Origin: Rhabditophanes sp. KR3021 | Lineage: Eukaryota > Nematoda > Chromadorea > Rhabditida > Alloionematidae | Length of the DNA stretch: 64,000 nt | Assembly (NCBI GenBank): GCA_963281155.1 | Contig: CAUJLY010000001.1 | Coordinates: 4,464,001-4,528,000 of the forward strand | Reading direction: 5' to 3' | Position numbers and translations under genes: made by a program | The notes under the pieces: model-generated | The model's input: only the letters and a program-made list of their open reading frames with translations | What the model was told of the DNA's origin: nothing | Databases searched by the model: none | Part shown: piece after piece, positions 12,516 through 24,725 of the stretch | Layout of the letters: every line of letters begins with the position of its first letter | How positions within the stretch are numbered: the stretch's first letter is position 1

Positions 12516-13627
12516 ATGAGTCAGCTTGTTGCTCGTTCCTTGAAAAGGCCGTTAGATTTAGCTGAAATCACACAGGAACCTATTAAAAGAACTAAAAATG
12601 AAGGTGCGTTGGTTGGTGCATTTAATGGGCAAAAAGAACTCTTAAGAACAAGTCATTTGTTGGCTCCCAATATGTTGCTCCAGGGACACGAAGCAGAAGT
12701 ATTCACTGCCAGATTTGCTGGATCCGGGGATATTGTGGCTACAGCGGGATTCGATAAACAAATTCGTAAGTTTTGGTCTTTACTACATACTATTTTCAAA
12801 CAATATTTTTAGTATTATGGAATGTTTGGGGTGAATGCGAAAACTATTCCCATTTTAAAGGACATAAGCATTCTGTCATGGATCTCAAATTTTCAACAGA
12901 CACTAGTTGTTTGTTTAGTGGGTCAGCAGATAAAACTGTCCGAGCATGGGATTTAGAGAACGGGAAGTGCTTTAGAAATTTTTCATCACATACGGATATT
13001 GTTAACAGTGTATCACCCAACAGAAGAGGAGCCCAAATAATTTGCTCTGCTTCAGATGACGGATTAATGCTTGTTCATGATTTCAGACAAAAGAAACCTT
13101 GCCAGCAATTCATCAATAATGCAAAAATTCAATTAACTTCTGTTGCTTTCTCAGATACAGCTGAATACATTTTTTGTGCTGGCGTCGATAATGTAGTGAA
13201 GTGTTTTGACAGAAGAAAGGAGCAAGTTGTCTATAATCTAGAAGGACATGGAGACACAATTACAGACTTAATGCTAAGCCCCGACGGCCAGTATTTACTA
13301 TCCAATTCAATGGATATGTCAGCAATAATCTGGGATGTTAAACCTTATTGCACAGGAAATAGAAAGGTTTCAGCATTCGTTGGCCATCAACACAACTTTG
13401 AAAAGAACTTGCTGAAATGTGCTTGGTCTCCTGATGGTAAACGAATCAGCTGTGGATCTTCCGACAGACTCCACAACATTTGGGATGTAAAGACACAACG
13501 CCCAGTATACAGACTTCCTGGACATCAAGGTTCCGTAAACGCTGTAGACTTTCATCCCAAAGAAGGAGTTATTTTGTCGGGGTCGTCTGATAAATTAGTT
13601 TACATTAGCGAAATAGATATGGATTAA
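12516..13627 (+). CDS. SNRNP40: U5 snRNP 40-kDa WD40 protein
   Basis: Exon 1 12516-12765 and exon 2 12813-13627 join in phase, giving 354 residues, essentially the length of human SNRNP40 (357). A basic N-terminus (KRPLDLAEI) is followed by seven WD repeats starting at LLQGHEAEVFTARF; each blade shows GH and WD or its variants (RAWDLENG, IIWDVKP, NIWDVKTQ), and the last ends LVYISEIDMD. It is a component of the U5 snRNP/tri-snRNP and acts in nuclear pre-mRNA splicing. AATAAA-like signals follow at about 13688-13693. Confidence 0.93.
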
Positions 13628-13779
13628 ATTGTACGAAATCAGTTTTTAAATTCATTTTTTATTTTATTTGTAACATATTTTGTGCTAAATAAATTCAATC
13701 ACAATAATCACCGATCTAATAAAATTGTATTGTAAGAATCTGATTAATTGTGTTGTGCTGATTAATTTTGTTGTGCTAA

Positions 13780-16700
13780 TTAAAGTTTATTGTTAATGTT
13801 TCGGACAGTTTCGTCAATAGCCTTGGCTACATATTCTACATTTTTCTCATTCAATCCACACAGGTTAATTCTCCCATCGCTAAGAAGGAAGACGAAATGT
13901 TTGGTGGCCAAATGGTTTGCTTGAATTGCAGTTAATCCAGTGTAGGAGAACATTCCTATTTGTTGAGTAATGTGGTCCCAAGTTCCTGGAGTTAATTGAT
14001 TATTGATATGTTTAAATGCATATTTTGAAAGAATGTATTAAATAGATTTTATAACGCCCTTTATGGGAGGTTGTTCCAATTTTAATGTTAACTAAAAGAT
14101 ATTTAGTGTCGTGACATTAATTTGGTTAATAGTAAAGATTGTTATCTTAGCATATTGCAAGACATACTCTTTCATACGTATGTAAGGGTTAATCCTAGGG
14201 CGATACTTTTATTGCTAAGTAAATTAAGCAAGTCATGGTTTTAAAATTAAGATCATGCCGTAATCGTAGTTGTAGATCCCTTTTTATCTCGTTTCGTTAA
14301 CTGATTCTTTGATATTCCTTTGCAATTATTTTAATTGTTTTTAGTTCTAAGATCTACTCACCGGAGTTATTCATCTAAGTGGTAAAAGAAACAGGTGACA
14401 AATATGATAAAGAATCCCAGTATCAAAGAAGTTGGTCGAGAGGGACTTCTAAAGTTGAAAGTTGCCCATCTGTAGTTAGAAGTAATGCACGTTTGTACCA
14501 AGAACCATTACATCATCATGAAGAGAAACAACCACAAGAGGTAGAGCAAGGTAAATTTTAAATGTCTTTAATTTACTTATTAATTATTTTAGTTCCAACC
14601 AAGCCTGCTCAAAAGTTTTTTTCGCGTGGTGCTTTTAGAACAAAGACAAACAAGGTGAGTTTGGCTGAGCTGGAGAAGTTCTTTTTGGAAGAGACGTTTA
14701 AAGCTAAAGATAGTGGAGAAGAGTGTGGTGACGCTAAACTGAAGGTGCTTATGAATTAAGGATGAGAGGTTTCAAGTACATTGGAATGCATGCCTACAGT
14801 GAGAAAGATGTGTTGAAAAGATTCTATGTTCATGTACGTGAAGCAGCATTAATTTGTCGTGGAAATGGCTTTTGTTCAAAGAAAGTTGGGAAGATGATCG
14901 AGTGTATCGCTGGTGGAGAAGCATGTGAAGTACAACAATGCCTTGGATGACTTTGACTTGTTTGGGAAAGCAATTGTTTATGCAGGGGAGATCTGAACTA
15001 TGAGAGAATGAATAACCATTGCTGCAAATTCTACGCTAAATTGGAAACCAACGATCTATTGGTTAGAAAGGAGAATAGAATGGATCAAGTAAAAAAAGCT
15101 GGATTAAAAATGATCGTTGTCAAGATGCCTGTTAGTTCTAAAGAAATTGCTGAGAACCTTGAGTTCATTATCATGGAACGTTGCAAGTGGCAATTACCAA
15201 CTGTGAACATGACAAGTGTTCCATGAAAGAAACGTACTTCCTCAACTCAGCCAGCGCCTGTGCAATTGGATCTATTTTAGCTAGAAAGGTTTTTGATGCA
15301 AAAGCAATTATTTACACCAAATTTTTTGTCTTTTCTATAGTTTTCAACTGTCCATTTTTAGCAAACTTTTTTTATTTTGTTCCGTAAATTACCTAAAATC
15401 AAAAATTAGTTAAGGTGGTCATATAAGCAAGACCAACCTGGAGTCCCCAAAGCCTCCAAGTGACTTCTGATGGAATGACGCATTTTCTTGATGCGAGAAG
15501 ACATTTCCTTGATGCAATCAAACCACTGAGATTTCATTACAGGATCGGTGAGAATCATATGAACGATTCTAGCTCCGTTGGCTGGAGGATTGGACCAATT
15601 GGCACGGATGATCAATGAAATTTGAGATTTTAATCCAGCGATTTCTTTGGGATCTTTAACGACAATTGTCAAATTTCCAACTCTTTCGTTGTAAAGGCCG
15701 AAGTTTTTAGCAAAAGATTGAGAAACAATCATTTCTATTCCTTGGTCAACGAAGTATCTGATTGCCCAAGCATCGGCGTCGGGGTCTCCTGAAGCAAATC
15801 CTTGATAGGCAATGTCAAAGAAAGTGAACAGGTTTCTTCTCTTAATAACCTCGGCAATTTGCTTCCATTGCTAAAATTAATATTAGTATAAAGGCGATTA
15901 AATCATTACTTACCTCTTGGTTGCAATCCATTCCTGTTGGGTTATGAGCACAACCATGTAAAACAATTACTGCCTTTTCAGGAGCACTTTCAAGATCGGC
16001 AACAAAGTTGGCAATATCAACTTTCTTGTTGACTGCATCCCAATAACTGTACTTGTTAATGCTAGTAAAGCCAGCCTTCTCTAAAGAAAAATTAAATTAC
16101 TTCTTGAAAAATATAAAATAATTTGCGCCAAGTTATTGCACAAATCAAAGACTAAGTTATTTATGTTTCTTAATTCGAAGTAGAATGTTCTATCTAAATA
16201 TTTATAATATAAAATTAATTAAAGAGATCTAGCTCACAATTTCAAGAAATGGATAAGAGTTTGTTGTCGGTGTGGTAGTGGCCTAAATTATAAATATGTA
16301 TAACTAAAATTTTCCAGAATCTGTCAACCAATCTGAATCTATATTCTTATTTGTTTTCAGAAGATCCATTTTGATTGTGGGTGAACTAACGCAAAGTTTA
16401 GTTTAAATTACATCGCAAGTTAATAAGCTAACGAATTAAACGGCCTCTAGGAAGAGGAGTAGTTTTTCAACTACTTTTTGCCTTATTCTAATTATGCTTA
16501 TTTATTGTCTTGTCATTTTATATTGAATGTTTTAACAAATTTGTAAAAGATGCATACACAAAACATACCGAAAATCATATTGTGATTTCCCCATGTGGGA
16601 TCAGAAACATAAACGGTATCAAGTTTGAGAATGTCATGGAGGGATTCAGCTCCAACACGAAGAGAACCTGAAATTAAATAATAAAAACCATCTTCCACAA

Positions 16701-18554
16701 AAATTACTCCATTGTCATAATTTTGTTCACCATTTTTTTAAGTATTTATAACGCTCGCAATAATTTAATAGTTATGTTTATTAGAATTTGAATTAAATGT
16801 CGTTTTAGGAGGATGCTAAACTGAAGAGCGTTTCGCTCAATCTTTAAATAAGCTTCGTCCATATAAATACATATTTATATCCTCCTCAATTTGATAAGTA
16901 AAAGATGAGACGACTAAAATGATGCTAATGCTATGGAGGCCTCAAAAATAAGTCAACATCTGGGACAAGTTCTCCGCTAATAAGAAGTATCACAATAAGG
17001 CAAGAAGTTGTTGCAGAAGTTAAGTTGCCAACTCATCATTCTTCGAGATACTGAGTCAAGCCTTGTCAAGAGTCTCTACTATAAAAGTTTCTGAACTCAC
17101 TTTACACGCGGAGTATCTTTTGGTAGTAGAAGATGCGAAGTATATCATAAATGAGAATGATTTTGGTACATTTGAGAGTTTATACCTTTATTTATGAATT
17201 TAGGGAGTTATCCAAAATTGCCATATTTATGTAGCACGCAATGCAGATGGAACACCAAAGTATGTTGAAATTTCTGTTTTTCCATAAGGACAATTAGACG
17301 AAGGGTTTGTTAGAAGAATGGAAGAGCACAACAAGGATGTCTCCCTGGCTATGGTAAACGAAGGACATTCGACTCCGAGTTTACTCACTTGATTAAGGTG
17401 GAAATAACCTACTCAACAGAGAAGTTTCCTAGAGCCCTGGTTTTGGCAATGGAGCATGCAATTAGCAGAAGCCGTCCAGAAATGACTAGTTGCGGAACAA
17501 GTCAATTTATGACGTTTGTCAAGCTTCTATCCGAATACTCTAAAATTGTTAGGAGAATACCATTATCAATGCCTGCTGGGTAAGCATTAAGCTTACACAA
17601 TTAAGCCAACTCGAATTGTAAAAGACCTTAAACACAAATTCAAAAGCTGCACTGCCACATTCAATGAATTTAGACATTCTTCATATCATTTGAAGAAAAG
17701 AAAATGCTCGGAGTTGAGAAGCGAGATCGCCAAGACTTTTGAGAATGAAAACAAGTTGTCCTATGTACAACTACGGCTAAAGTTAAAGAATCAACTAAAG
17801 AACGCGAAGTCCCGGGATACAATAATTATTGATATCTTAAAATGCAAGAGAAAGATGGTGATTGTTCCTATTGGTAGCTTGTCCTCAAATGAAACACTCG
17901 AATATGAAGTTATTATGGACCTCCGAGGTGCCTTGACAAACGTCGACTCCTTTGGTTAGTCGAATGGTGTAATATTCAACAAGCATCCTACTATTGTAAA
18001 GAGAATCTAACATATTGTTCTCAGCAACATGTATGACAGTCTAATTAATAGTATTGAATGATATTGTGTCAACTTTAATATGTCCCTCTTTTTAACAAAC
18101 GTCTTGATTTCATTATCCATGAGCGCTTTGAAAATTACCTAAAACGATAAGAAAATTAGAAAGGGTCACCAAGGGAAAAAAGGACCTGTTCCCGATAAAC
18201 ATTGGATTCCAAAACCACGGCCTTCTTTAAGAGCAATTGAATCAGATCCAAGAACGAATTCGGTGGCGGCACTTGTGAATGGTTCATATCCGAGTACTGG
18301 CAAGTATTCGTGGTTCAAGGTGCTGTCTTCTGCAATTCTCTTTTCAGCCTCGCGAACAACTGGTAAGACCCATGGTTTTCCTTGTTCTGTTCTGTATGCT
18401 GAAAAGGATAAATCAATAGAAGCACACATGTATCAACTGCTTTACCACCAATTGTTAGATTTACTTTTCTTGAATCAGTTTCATCAAGGTATTTTTTGTT
18501 CATAAAAAATACCTCAATTGGCTTGGCAACGGGAATATTAGCAAAGAATGACAT
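13780..18554 (-). CDS. got-1: Aspartate aminotransferase, cytosolic type
   Basis: Six exons: 18554-18446, 18398-18186, 16667-16569, 16080-15914, 15870-15438, 13985-13780; 408 residues. It interconverts aspartate/2-oxoglutarate and oxaloacetate/glutamate using PLP. The start [33 protein letters not shown] and the Schiff-base lysine in [11 protein letters not shown] (Lys about 251) are all present, and there is no mitochondrial presequence. Two introns are very large for this genome: 16668-18185 (1518 nt) and 13986-15437 (1452 nt). Each contains opposite-strand coding-like sequence of the same family, described separately. Their donors (GTCCTT and GTTGGT) are weak compared with the usual GTAAGT here. 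Confidence 0.94.
14379..15437 (+). pseudogene. GIY-YIG-like nested gene remnant, copy C, antisense in aspartate aminotransferase intron 5
   Basis: Coding-like blocks run on the plus strand inside a minus-strand intron. 14379-14550 encodes an S/Q/E-rich segment; a 42-nt GT-AG intron (14551-14592) leads to a block up to 14759; then, after a frame change, 14762-14950 has [18 protein letters not shown], a YIG-type motif; 15008-15226 has [10 protein letters not shown]...NLEFIIMER. The last block aligns with VEITYSTEK...LVLAMEH of copy A and VEVIYLRQK...MLLAMEY of copy B. Because frames change at least twice I treat it as decayed. The 3' end (about 15330-15437) resembles copies A and B up to the host splice donor. 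Confidence 0.6.
16860..18185 (+). pseudogene. GIY-YIG-like nested gene remnant, copy A, antisense in aspartate aminotransferase intron 2
   Basis: A plus-strand series of coding blocks. About 17190-17290 reads [18 protein letters not shown], then after an in-frame [17 protein letters not shown] (to about 17390); 17389-17583 has [16 protein letters not shown] and FVKLL; 17640-17959 has [15 protein letters not shown] and [13 protein letters not shown]. The blocks [14 protein letters not shown] and [14 protein letters not shown] (copy D) align, consistent with the YIG...R region of GIY-YIG nucleases. At least one frameshift and one stop break it. From about 16855 and again from about 17380 to 18185 it is clearly homologous to copy B. 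Origin and activity are inferences. Confidence 0.7.
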
Positions 18555-19535
18555 ATCTGAAGAGTATTTATAATATAAATTGCAATAAACAAATGCTGTC
18601 CAATAAAATAGAAAATCAATTTATACACACGCTATATTTGTACCAACCAGGTCACTAATTTTTGTGATAAGATAAGGTTTATAAAAAACTATTTTAATTT
18701 AGTTATATGTGGATTAATTTTAGCTTTCAACGAAATTGTTTTGATTTTATCGATAATATTTAGTGATAAAGATGCTTTTCGGGATTAACATACATATTAT
18801 GATGAGAATTAAGAGGGAGTTTGTTTGGCAGTTTGTCTCAACGTCTACTTTGAACTATGAACATTAGGAGACATTTTAAACTTGAATAAATAGGAACATT
18901 GTGGGTTGTTAGACAATTCAACTTAAATAAATATATACGATGTAATACAGGCATTTTTATAAGAACAAATAACAAAATTTATGAAATTACATAACTTTAA
19001 AGGAAAGTGTGATGTGTCAATGATTTACCAAAAATTAATAAAATCATCTCATTAAGTAATGCCCACAATTATTTTAATGAGTTATAATGAAATATAGTTA
19101 TTGGTTAATTATCTCAAAGTTATAAATAGGATAGCTATATTAACTATCATGATCAATGAATTTTCCAGTATGTAAACTTTTAAAAGAAAGAACTTTCTCA
19201 AAATATTGTCATCAGAATGGAGATTAATCTAAGTAATTTAAATGTTTGATGATGTAAATTTATTTTTGATATAATAGTATTTGTTAGGAGGGAGTATTGA
19301 TAAAAAATAGTTATGAAACAATTCGACAGCATCCCACAAATGATGTGTGTACGTGCAGTTTGAAGTAAAGTTATAAAAGTGAGATATTTTAAAATTATTT
19401 TTATTATCATGAGATAGGTGAATTTTAAATAGGTACATTTAATAAATAGTAATAATATGTCAAAAGATAAGGAGTAGACTGCTATTATTTTGAAAGTTTG
19501 AGATTTATCAGATTAATTACTTATTTCAAAAAAGT
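18555..19535. other. Intergenic, no gene seen
   Basis: AT-rich spacer between the start of the aspartate aminotransferase gene and the stop of SMC4, which lie on the same strand. Minus frames at 19198-19438 are overlapping and unsupported. Confidence 0.6.
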
Positions 19536-22500
19536 CTATTGACTTTCTAAAAATGCAATGATTTGGGAATTAGGGGGATTGATAAGACGTCTCCGGTTCG
19601 ATTCTGCAGTTTCGGTAGATTCGAATAACCTATTTGAATTGTTACCCAAGTCTTGACTCAAAAGACTAGCAGTGATGGCAACAACTTGAGTAATATCTTG
19701 TATTTTGTAAATGCAGATACTAATATCTGATTTTTCGTACATTTGCTGGCGGAGAGATACCACAATGAATTGGGCATTTGCAGTTCTTTGTCGGATGTAC
19801 TCAGCAATAATAGACACATTGCGGAAATCAAGAGCGGCATCAATTTCATCCATAACATACAATGGGGTGGGTCTGTATTCATGAAGTGCAAAGACAAGAG
19901 ATAAAGAAGCCAATGTTTTTTCTCCTCCAGACAAATCAGTCATTTTCTTCCAAGCTTTGCCGGGTGGCCTAACTTGAAAATTGATTCCTTCTGAATAGGG
20001 ATTAAACTTGTCCACAGCATCCATATCAGCATCACCGCCAAAAGTAATTTTCTGATATACTCTTTTGACATGAGCAGCAATACAACTAAACCCACGATGA
20101 AACTCGTTGTGTCTATCACGCTTCGCATTTTCACTACGATGGCGAATTTTTGTGAAGAGCCTTGATATTTTTCCCAATTGCCGCTTTTCATTGATGAAAC
20201 GTTGGTTACGAGCAATAAATTCCTTAATAATATCAAAATGTGGAGAAGTCATTCCATCAAAATTGTCTTTCAGGTCGATGCGCTTCTGCTTAAGAATTTC
20301 TTCTTTAGAAGTTAATTCCTTCAAAATGAATTCCTTTTCAAATGGCTCAGGAATAACTTTGTATGAAGCACCTTCTGTAGCATATTCATCTCTTACTTCT
20401 TCTTCATTTTCAATAAGTTTACCAATTAGCTTTTCTTCCATATCGAAAAGTGTTTTTGAATAGTATGGCTCAGTGTTTTTGAAGTATCTAATTTCTTCGG
20501 GAATTTTGTGCATTAGCTTAGAAACCAAGAAATAACTGTCTTTAGCGATTTTTTTGTATGTTGTGTAACGTGTACGATGTTCATGAATTTCGTGAGCAGA
20601 ATTAGTTTTGACTTCTTCCTGCTCAGCATATTCACGTTCCAGTTCAAGAGTTTTTTGATAATTAGGAGAATCAGCGCCCAACTTGTCGATTTGTAGTTTC
20701 AATTCTTTGATAATATCTTCGGATTGACTAAGTTTATTACCCAGATTAGCTTGCTCCTCTTCAGTGACATGGACGGTAACTTCCAATTTTGTGATTAACT
20801 TTTTAAGTCTTTTAATATTTTCATCTGTCTCAGTAGATTCACTGCTCTTTTTTTCGAGGTTTTTCTTGGAATGTGTGAAATCCTTGTTATTTTTGACAAT
20901 AAGTTGCTTTGTTTGGTTAATGGTTTCATGAATTCGATCTACCAATTCCTTCGAAGGCTTGACATCACTCTCGTATAAGTCATCCAATTTTTGCTGAGCT
21001 TCTTTTTTGGCTAAATGTGCAATTTTGAGTCTTTCCTCAATTCCATTTCTCTCATCCTTGATTTGTTCAAGTTTCAAAGTATAAAAGTCCACTTTGTCTT
21101 TGTCAACAACAATATTTTTGATCGTTTCCACAATTTGATGACGACGAATTTTTTTGTGACTAAGAGTTTCATTTTCATGTGACAGCTGGTTGCTTTCACT
21201 TGCCACAGTCTCGTTGATTTTTAAAATAAGAGATTCATAGTCATTACGTCTTTTGACATACGTAATGTAACTTAGTTCCACATCATTTAGTGTAACCTTG
21301 TTTTCGTCTCTTTGTTTTTCAGCGTTGCGAAGATCTTTTTCCAAATTTGCTTTATCTTGAGCACTTACAGCAATCACTTTTTTGGTTCCCATTTTGCCTT
21401 GAGAAGGTCTACCTCCACCGATCATACGACCGGTACTTTCAACAACATCCCCTCTCAATGTGATTATCTTTGGAGTATTTCTGTTGAAATGTTCCTTTGT
21501 TGCCTTGAGATCATCAAGATGAGGAATGATGACCGATTCATTAAAAATGTTGTAAAAAACACATCTGAATTTTGGATCTACATTCTTAATTAAGTCAAAT
21601 GCACGTAGAATTTTTGGTGTTTTGTAATCCACTTCCTTGTAGTAATCAGGATTGTCTTTTAACTTTTCCAAAACATAAAACCTTCCGCGCCCAGCATTGT
21701 TTTTTCTAAGCTCGTCAAGGAGAAATTGGCAATTGGCGATTGTGTCAACTACATACATGTCCAAGCCACCCCCTCCAAGGGTTGAAATAGCAATGTCATA
21801 TTTTGGATTAATAGACCCCAAATCACCCACTCTTCCATAGAATCCTCTGTCAGTATAGGAAGCCAAGAACTTGTGAATTTTTGAAGCAGCACCGAGGCCA
21901 CTATTTTCATTTAATTCCTTTAATTTCTCAGCCAGGTTTGAACATTCCAAACTGATCTTTTCATTTTTGCGCAAAAGCGGATCTTTGCGTTCTCTCAAAT
22001 CTTGAATTCTGAAAATACTCATAATCAACATTTTCATATCTAATAACTTACTTTTGATGAATATCGGGCATTTCGCTTTCTTTCCTATCTTTGTCTGCTT
22101 TCAAGTTATTCAATCGAGAGGCACGACTCTTTGTGGTATTCTCAATAGCGATAATTTCTTCTTCGATTGCAGAAAGCATTTCTTTCTCTTTATTTTGATC
22201 ATAACTAAGGGCGTCCAAGTCAATAGATACTTTGTTGTAATTGGCAATTGCACCATCTTCTTCCTTTTTGATGTTGTTGTAGGATACACTATGGTGGCTT
22301 ACATTCTCCTTCAAGGAAACTGCTTTAACGTCGAATCTGTCCACGGCAACGCTATAATCATTTTTGTATGTCATTTCATCATCCTCCATCTTGGCAAGCT
22401 CCTTATTAAGTTCAACACCTTGCTTTTTGATAAGAATAGGCGCATGACTTAATGAATCAATCTCTTCAATCAGCTCATTTGCTTTATTTTCATTTGCCTG

Positions 22501-24725
22501 TCTGTCAGTCTCAGCCTTATCTTTTTTGGCGTTTAGTTCATCCAACTTGGAACCATTTTCATTCTTTAAAATTTCAAAATTTCGTTGATTTTGCTTTTCC
22601 TTGTTCAATGACTAAAGGATGCGAATTAGTATTATCTTAATAATTGCTTCATATTTTTGTTTTTTTGTGTTAAATGTCCTGCTTGGATATCATGCCTCAA
22701 ATGGTGTACTTCAGTGTCGGATAAATTGCTAAATTTGCTTATCTTCCGTCAAATCCATTGAAATAGATCAACACTTTATCAAGCTCCGTCCTAATAATGA
22801 TTTTAAATTTAAAATCGAAAACCCTGTTTATATGGAATCAAATATATCTACAACTAAAACAAATCAAGTGGCAGTTGATGTTCGAATCAAAGAGGAAGCT
22901 CTGCATTAGAAGGGCTAAAAAAATGATTCCTTCGAAAATAATTATTTATCAAAGAAGCATGCGGATAACATCGAAGACATTCGTATTGATTGCTTTATGG
23001 ATGAAGTCACAACTAGTAACTCAGGAACGGCTACTTTTTAAAAAGCTTATCAAATGTTTCCAGAAAGAAAGGATCAAGTTGGAGAGGTAACCTTGCAAGA
23101 TATTCTAGATACCAATGAACATGTCCTGCGATCGCTGAGGACACTAAGTTGACTATTTAATTTAATATCTTTCTATCCCATTTAATTTGAGAAAAACTAT
23201 ACCTCATTAAGAGTCTTTTTCTTGGAGTCGATTTCCTTGTCCTTGCTCTTTAAATCTTGAATTTCAGCTTTCATTGCAGACATAACTTCCTCAATCCCTT
23301 CCAACCTTGCCTTAGCCAATCTGAGAAATTCCTTTTCTCTAGTTAATCCAATTGTACCCAGTTGAAAATTGTGACTTTGAATGGCATTGTAAGTTCTTAA
23401 GTAAGTCAAAATACTTCCAACTGTATCCTCCAATTTCTTCTTCTCAACTTCAATTGAATTGTATCTAGCCCTCTTGTTAGTTAATTTAACTTGAAGTTCG
23501 TTAATACAAAGGTCGAGATCTGCAATTACATCATGATAACGACGAGTACCAATAATATCATCCATGAATTCCAACATCCCATCATCGCCTTCTTTGTTAG
23601 ATTTAGGCTTAAGCAAAGAAATCTTTTCTACTTCCCCTTGAAGAATCAGAAAGCGGTTGTGACGAAGATCAATTCCTTCTTTGATTAGAGTATTAATCAA
23701 AGTTGTGGCATCTAATACCTTGCCGTTAAGGAAGAGTTTAGACTTATTGTCGTGGGTGACGGTTCTTTTGACAGAGAAACTCTTTCCCTCTATTTCTTTA
23801 AAACTGCCTTTCTCACCACAAACTCGTTTAAAGTCTACTTGAACACTTGCAGATGTAACATCTTTATGTCGAGCACTCTTGTGAATGAGTTCAGACAATT
23901 TTTTGGTACGTATATCTTTTGGGTTGAAGGCAAACACAAACAAAAGACTGTCAATGACGTTGCTTTTTCCACTTCCATTAGGCCCAATAATAGAGGAAAA
24001 ATTCTAAAAAAGCAAATTAACTAATTTTATCAATAAAAAATTACCTCATCGAAAGGTCCGATAATTTTGTTTCCATAGTATGACTTAAAATTGGTGCATA
24101 CAATTTGATGAATGATTAATCTGTTGTAATCAGGGCGAGTGTGATCAAAGACTACGGCAAGTTCAGGTAACACCCTGTCTAAAGCGTTCATATACTTTTG
24201 AAGCCCCTCGTCGGTGAACCAAGCATTATCTTCTTCTTGGTTAGCATCATCATCACCGCCGTCGTCATCGGGATTGGGTATACTCTCATTCGATTTAACA
24301 ACTGGAACCTTTTCTCCCGATACTGGAACATCGTCAATTTCCGGAGAATCTTCAATTTCCATCTCTTCAACTAAATTGTCTTCGCCTGCATCAATATTAG
24401 ATGAACCATCGCGAGCCTTTTTGGATTTGCGAATGTAAACATCAGTAACTTTTTTCCGTTTCTTCTCAGTTGTAGTGGTAGGGGCACTCATTTCTGATAA
24501 CTCTTCTTTAATGATGCCCTGTTGGTAGTTGACATTGAGCATGTCCAAATCATTACCAGGCGGCAATTCGCTCTTCTTTCTTCTTAAAACCTATAAAAAA
24601 GTAAATAAGAACTGGACAACAATATTTTTTAAACATACGATGTTAGTAGTATCAATAGATGGTTCTTCTACATTTTCACACCCAGATTCAGACTCATAAT
24701 CTGATTCTAATGTAGTTCCGTCCAT
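19536..24725 (-). CDS. smc-4: Condensin subunit SMC4
   Basis: Five exons: 24725-24639, 24590-24045, 24003-23203, 22611-22052, 22008-19536; all phases close; 1488 residues. It is an ABC-type ATPase arm of condensin that shapes mitotic chromosomes. An acidic disordered N-terminus (1-200) precedes the Walker A GPNGSGKSN (about 218-226), a long coiled coil, the hinge (ASYTDRGFYGRVGDLG ... STLGGGGLDMYVV), a second coiled coil, the signature LSGGEKTLASL (about 1357) and Walker B PLYVMDEIDAALD. It is longer than human SMC4 (1288), mostly in the N-terminal region; nematode SMC4 proteins tend to be long. The nematode dosage-compensation paralogue DPY-27 is the main alternative. Intron 3 (22612-23202) carries an antisense coding remnant. 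Confidence 0.93.
22740..23152 (+). pseudogene. Antisense coding remnant in SMC4 intron 3
   Basis: One plus-strand frame reads as protein-like sequence from about 22740 to the TGA at 23150-23152 (for example VKSIEIDQHFIKLRP, HADNIEDIRIDCFMDE, ERKDQVGEVTLQDI), interrupted by three in-frame stops (near 22909, 22918 and 23038). The frame is otherwise kept for about 135 codons, as in a gene that recently lost function. The product is not recognised and I see no clear similarity to the GIY-YIG copies. It is the only other content of this 591-nt host intron. Confidence 0.5.

Noticed and set aside
14379..15226. Idea that copy C is a processed retrocopy
   Set aside because: It keeps a 42-nt GT-AG intron, so it moved or duplicated as DNA.
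20107..20463. 118-codon plus frame opposite SMC4
   Set aside because: Shadow of the SMC4 coiled-coil exon; unlike the intron-lodged fragments it lies over a coding exon.
21312..22640. Several plus frames opposite SMC4
   Set aside because: Shadows of conserved SMC4 exons, without splice sites or family match.
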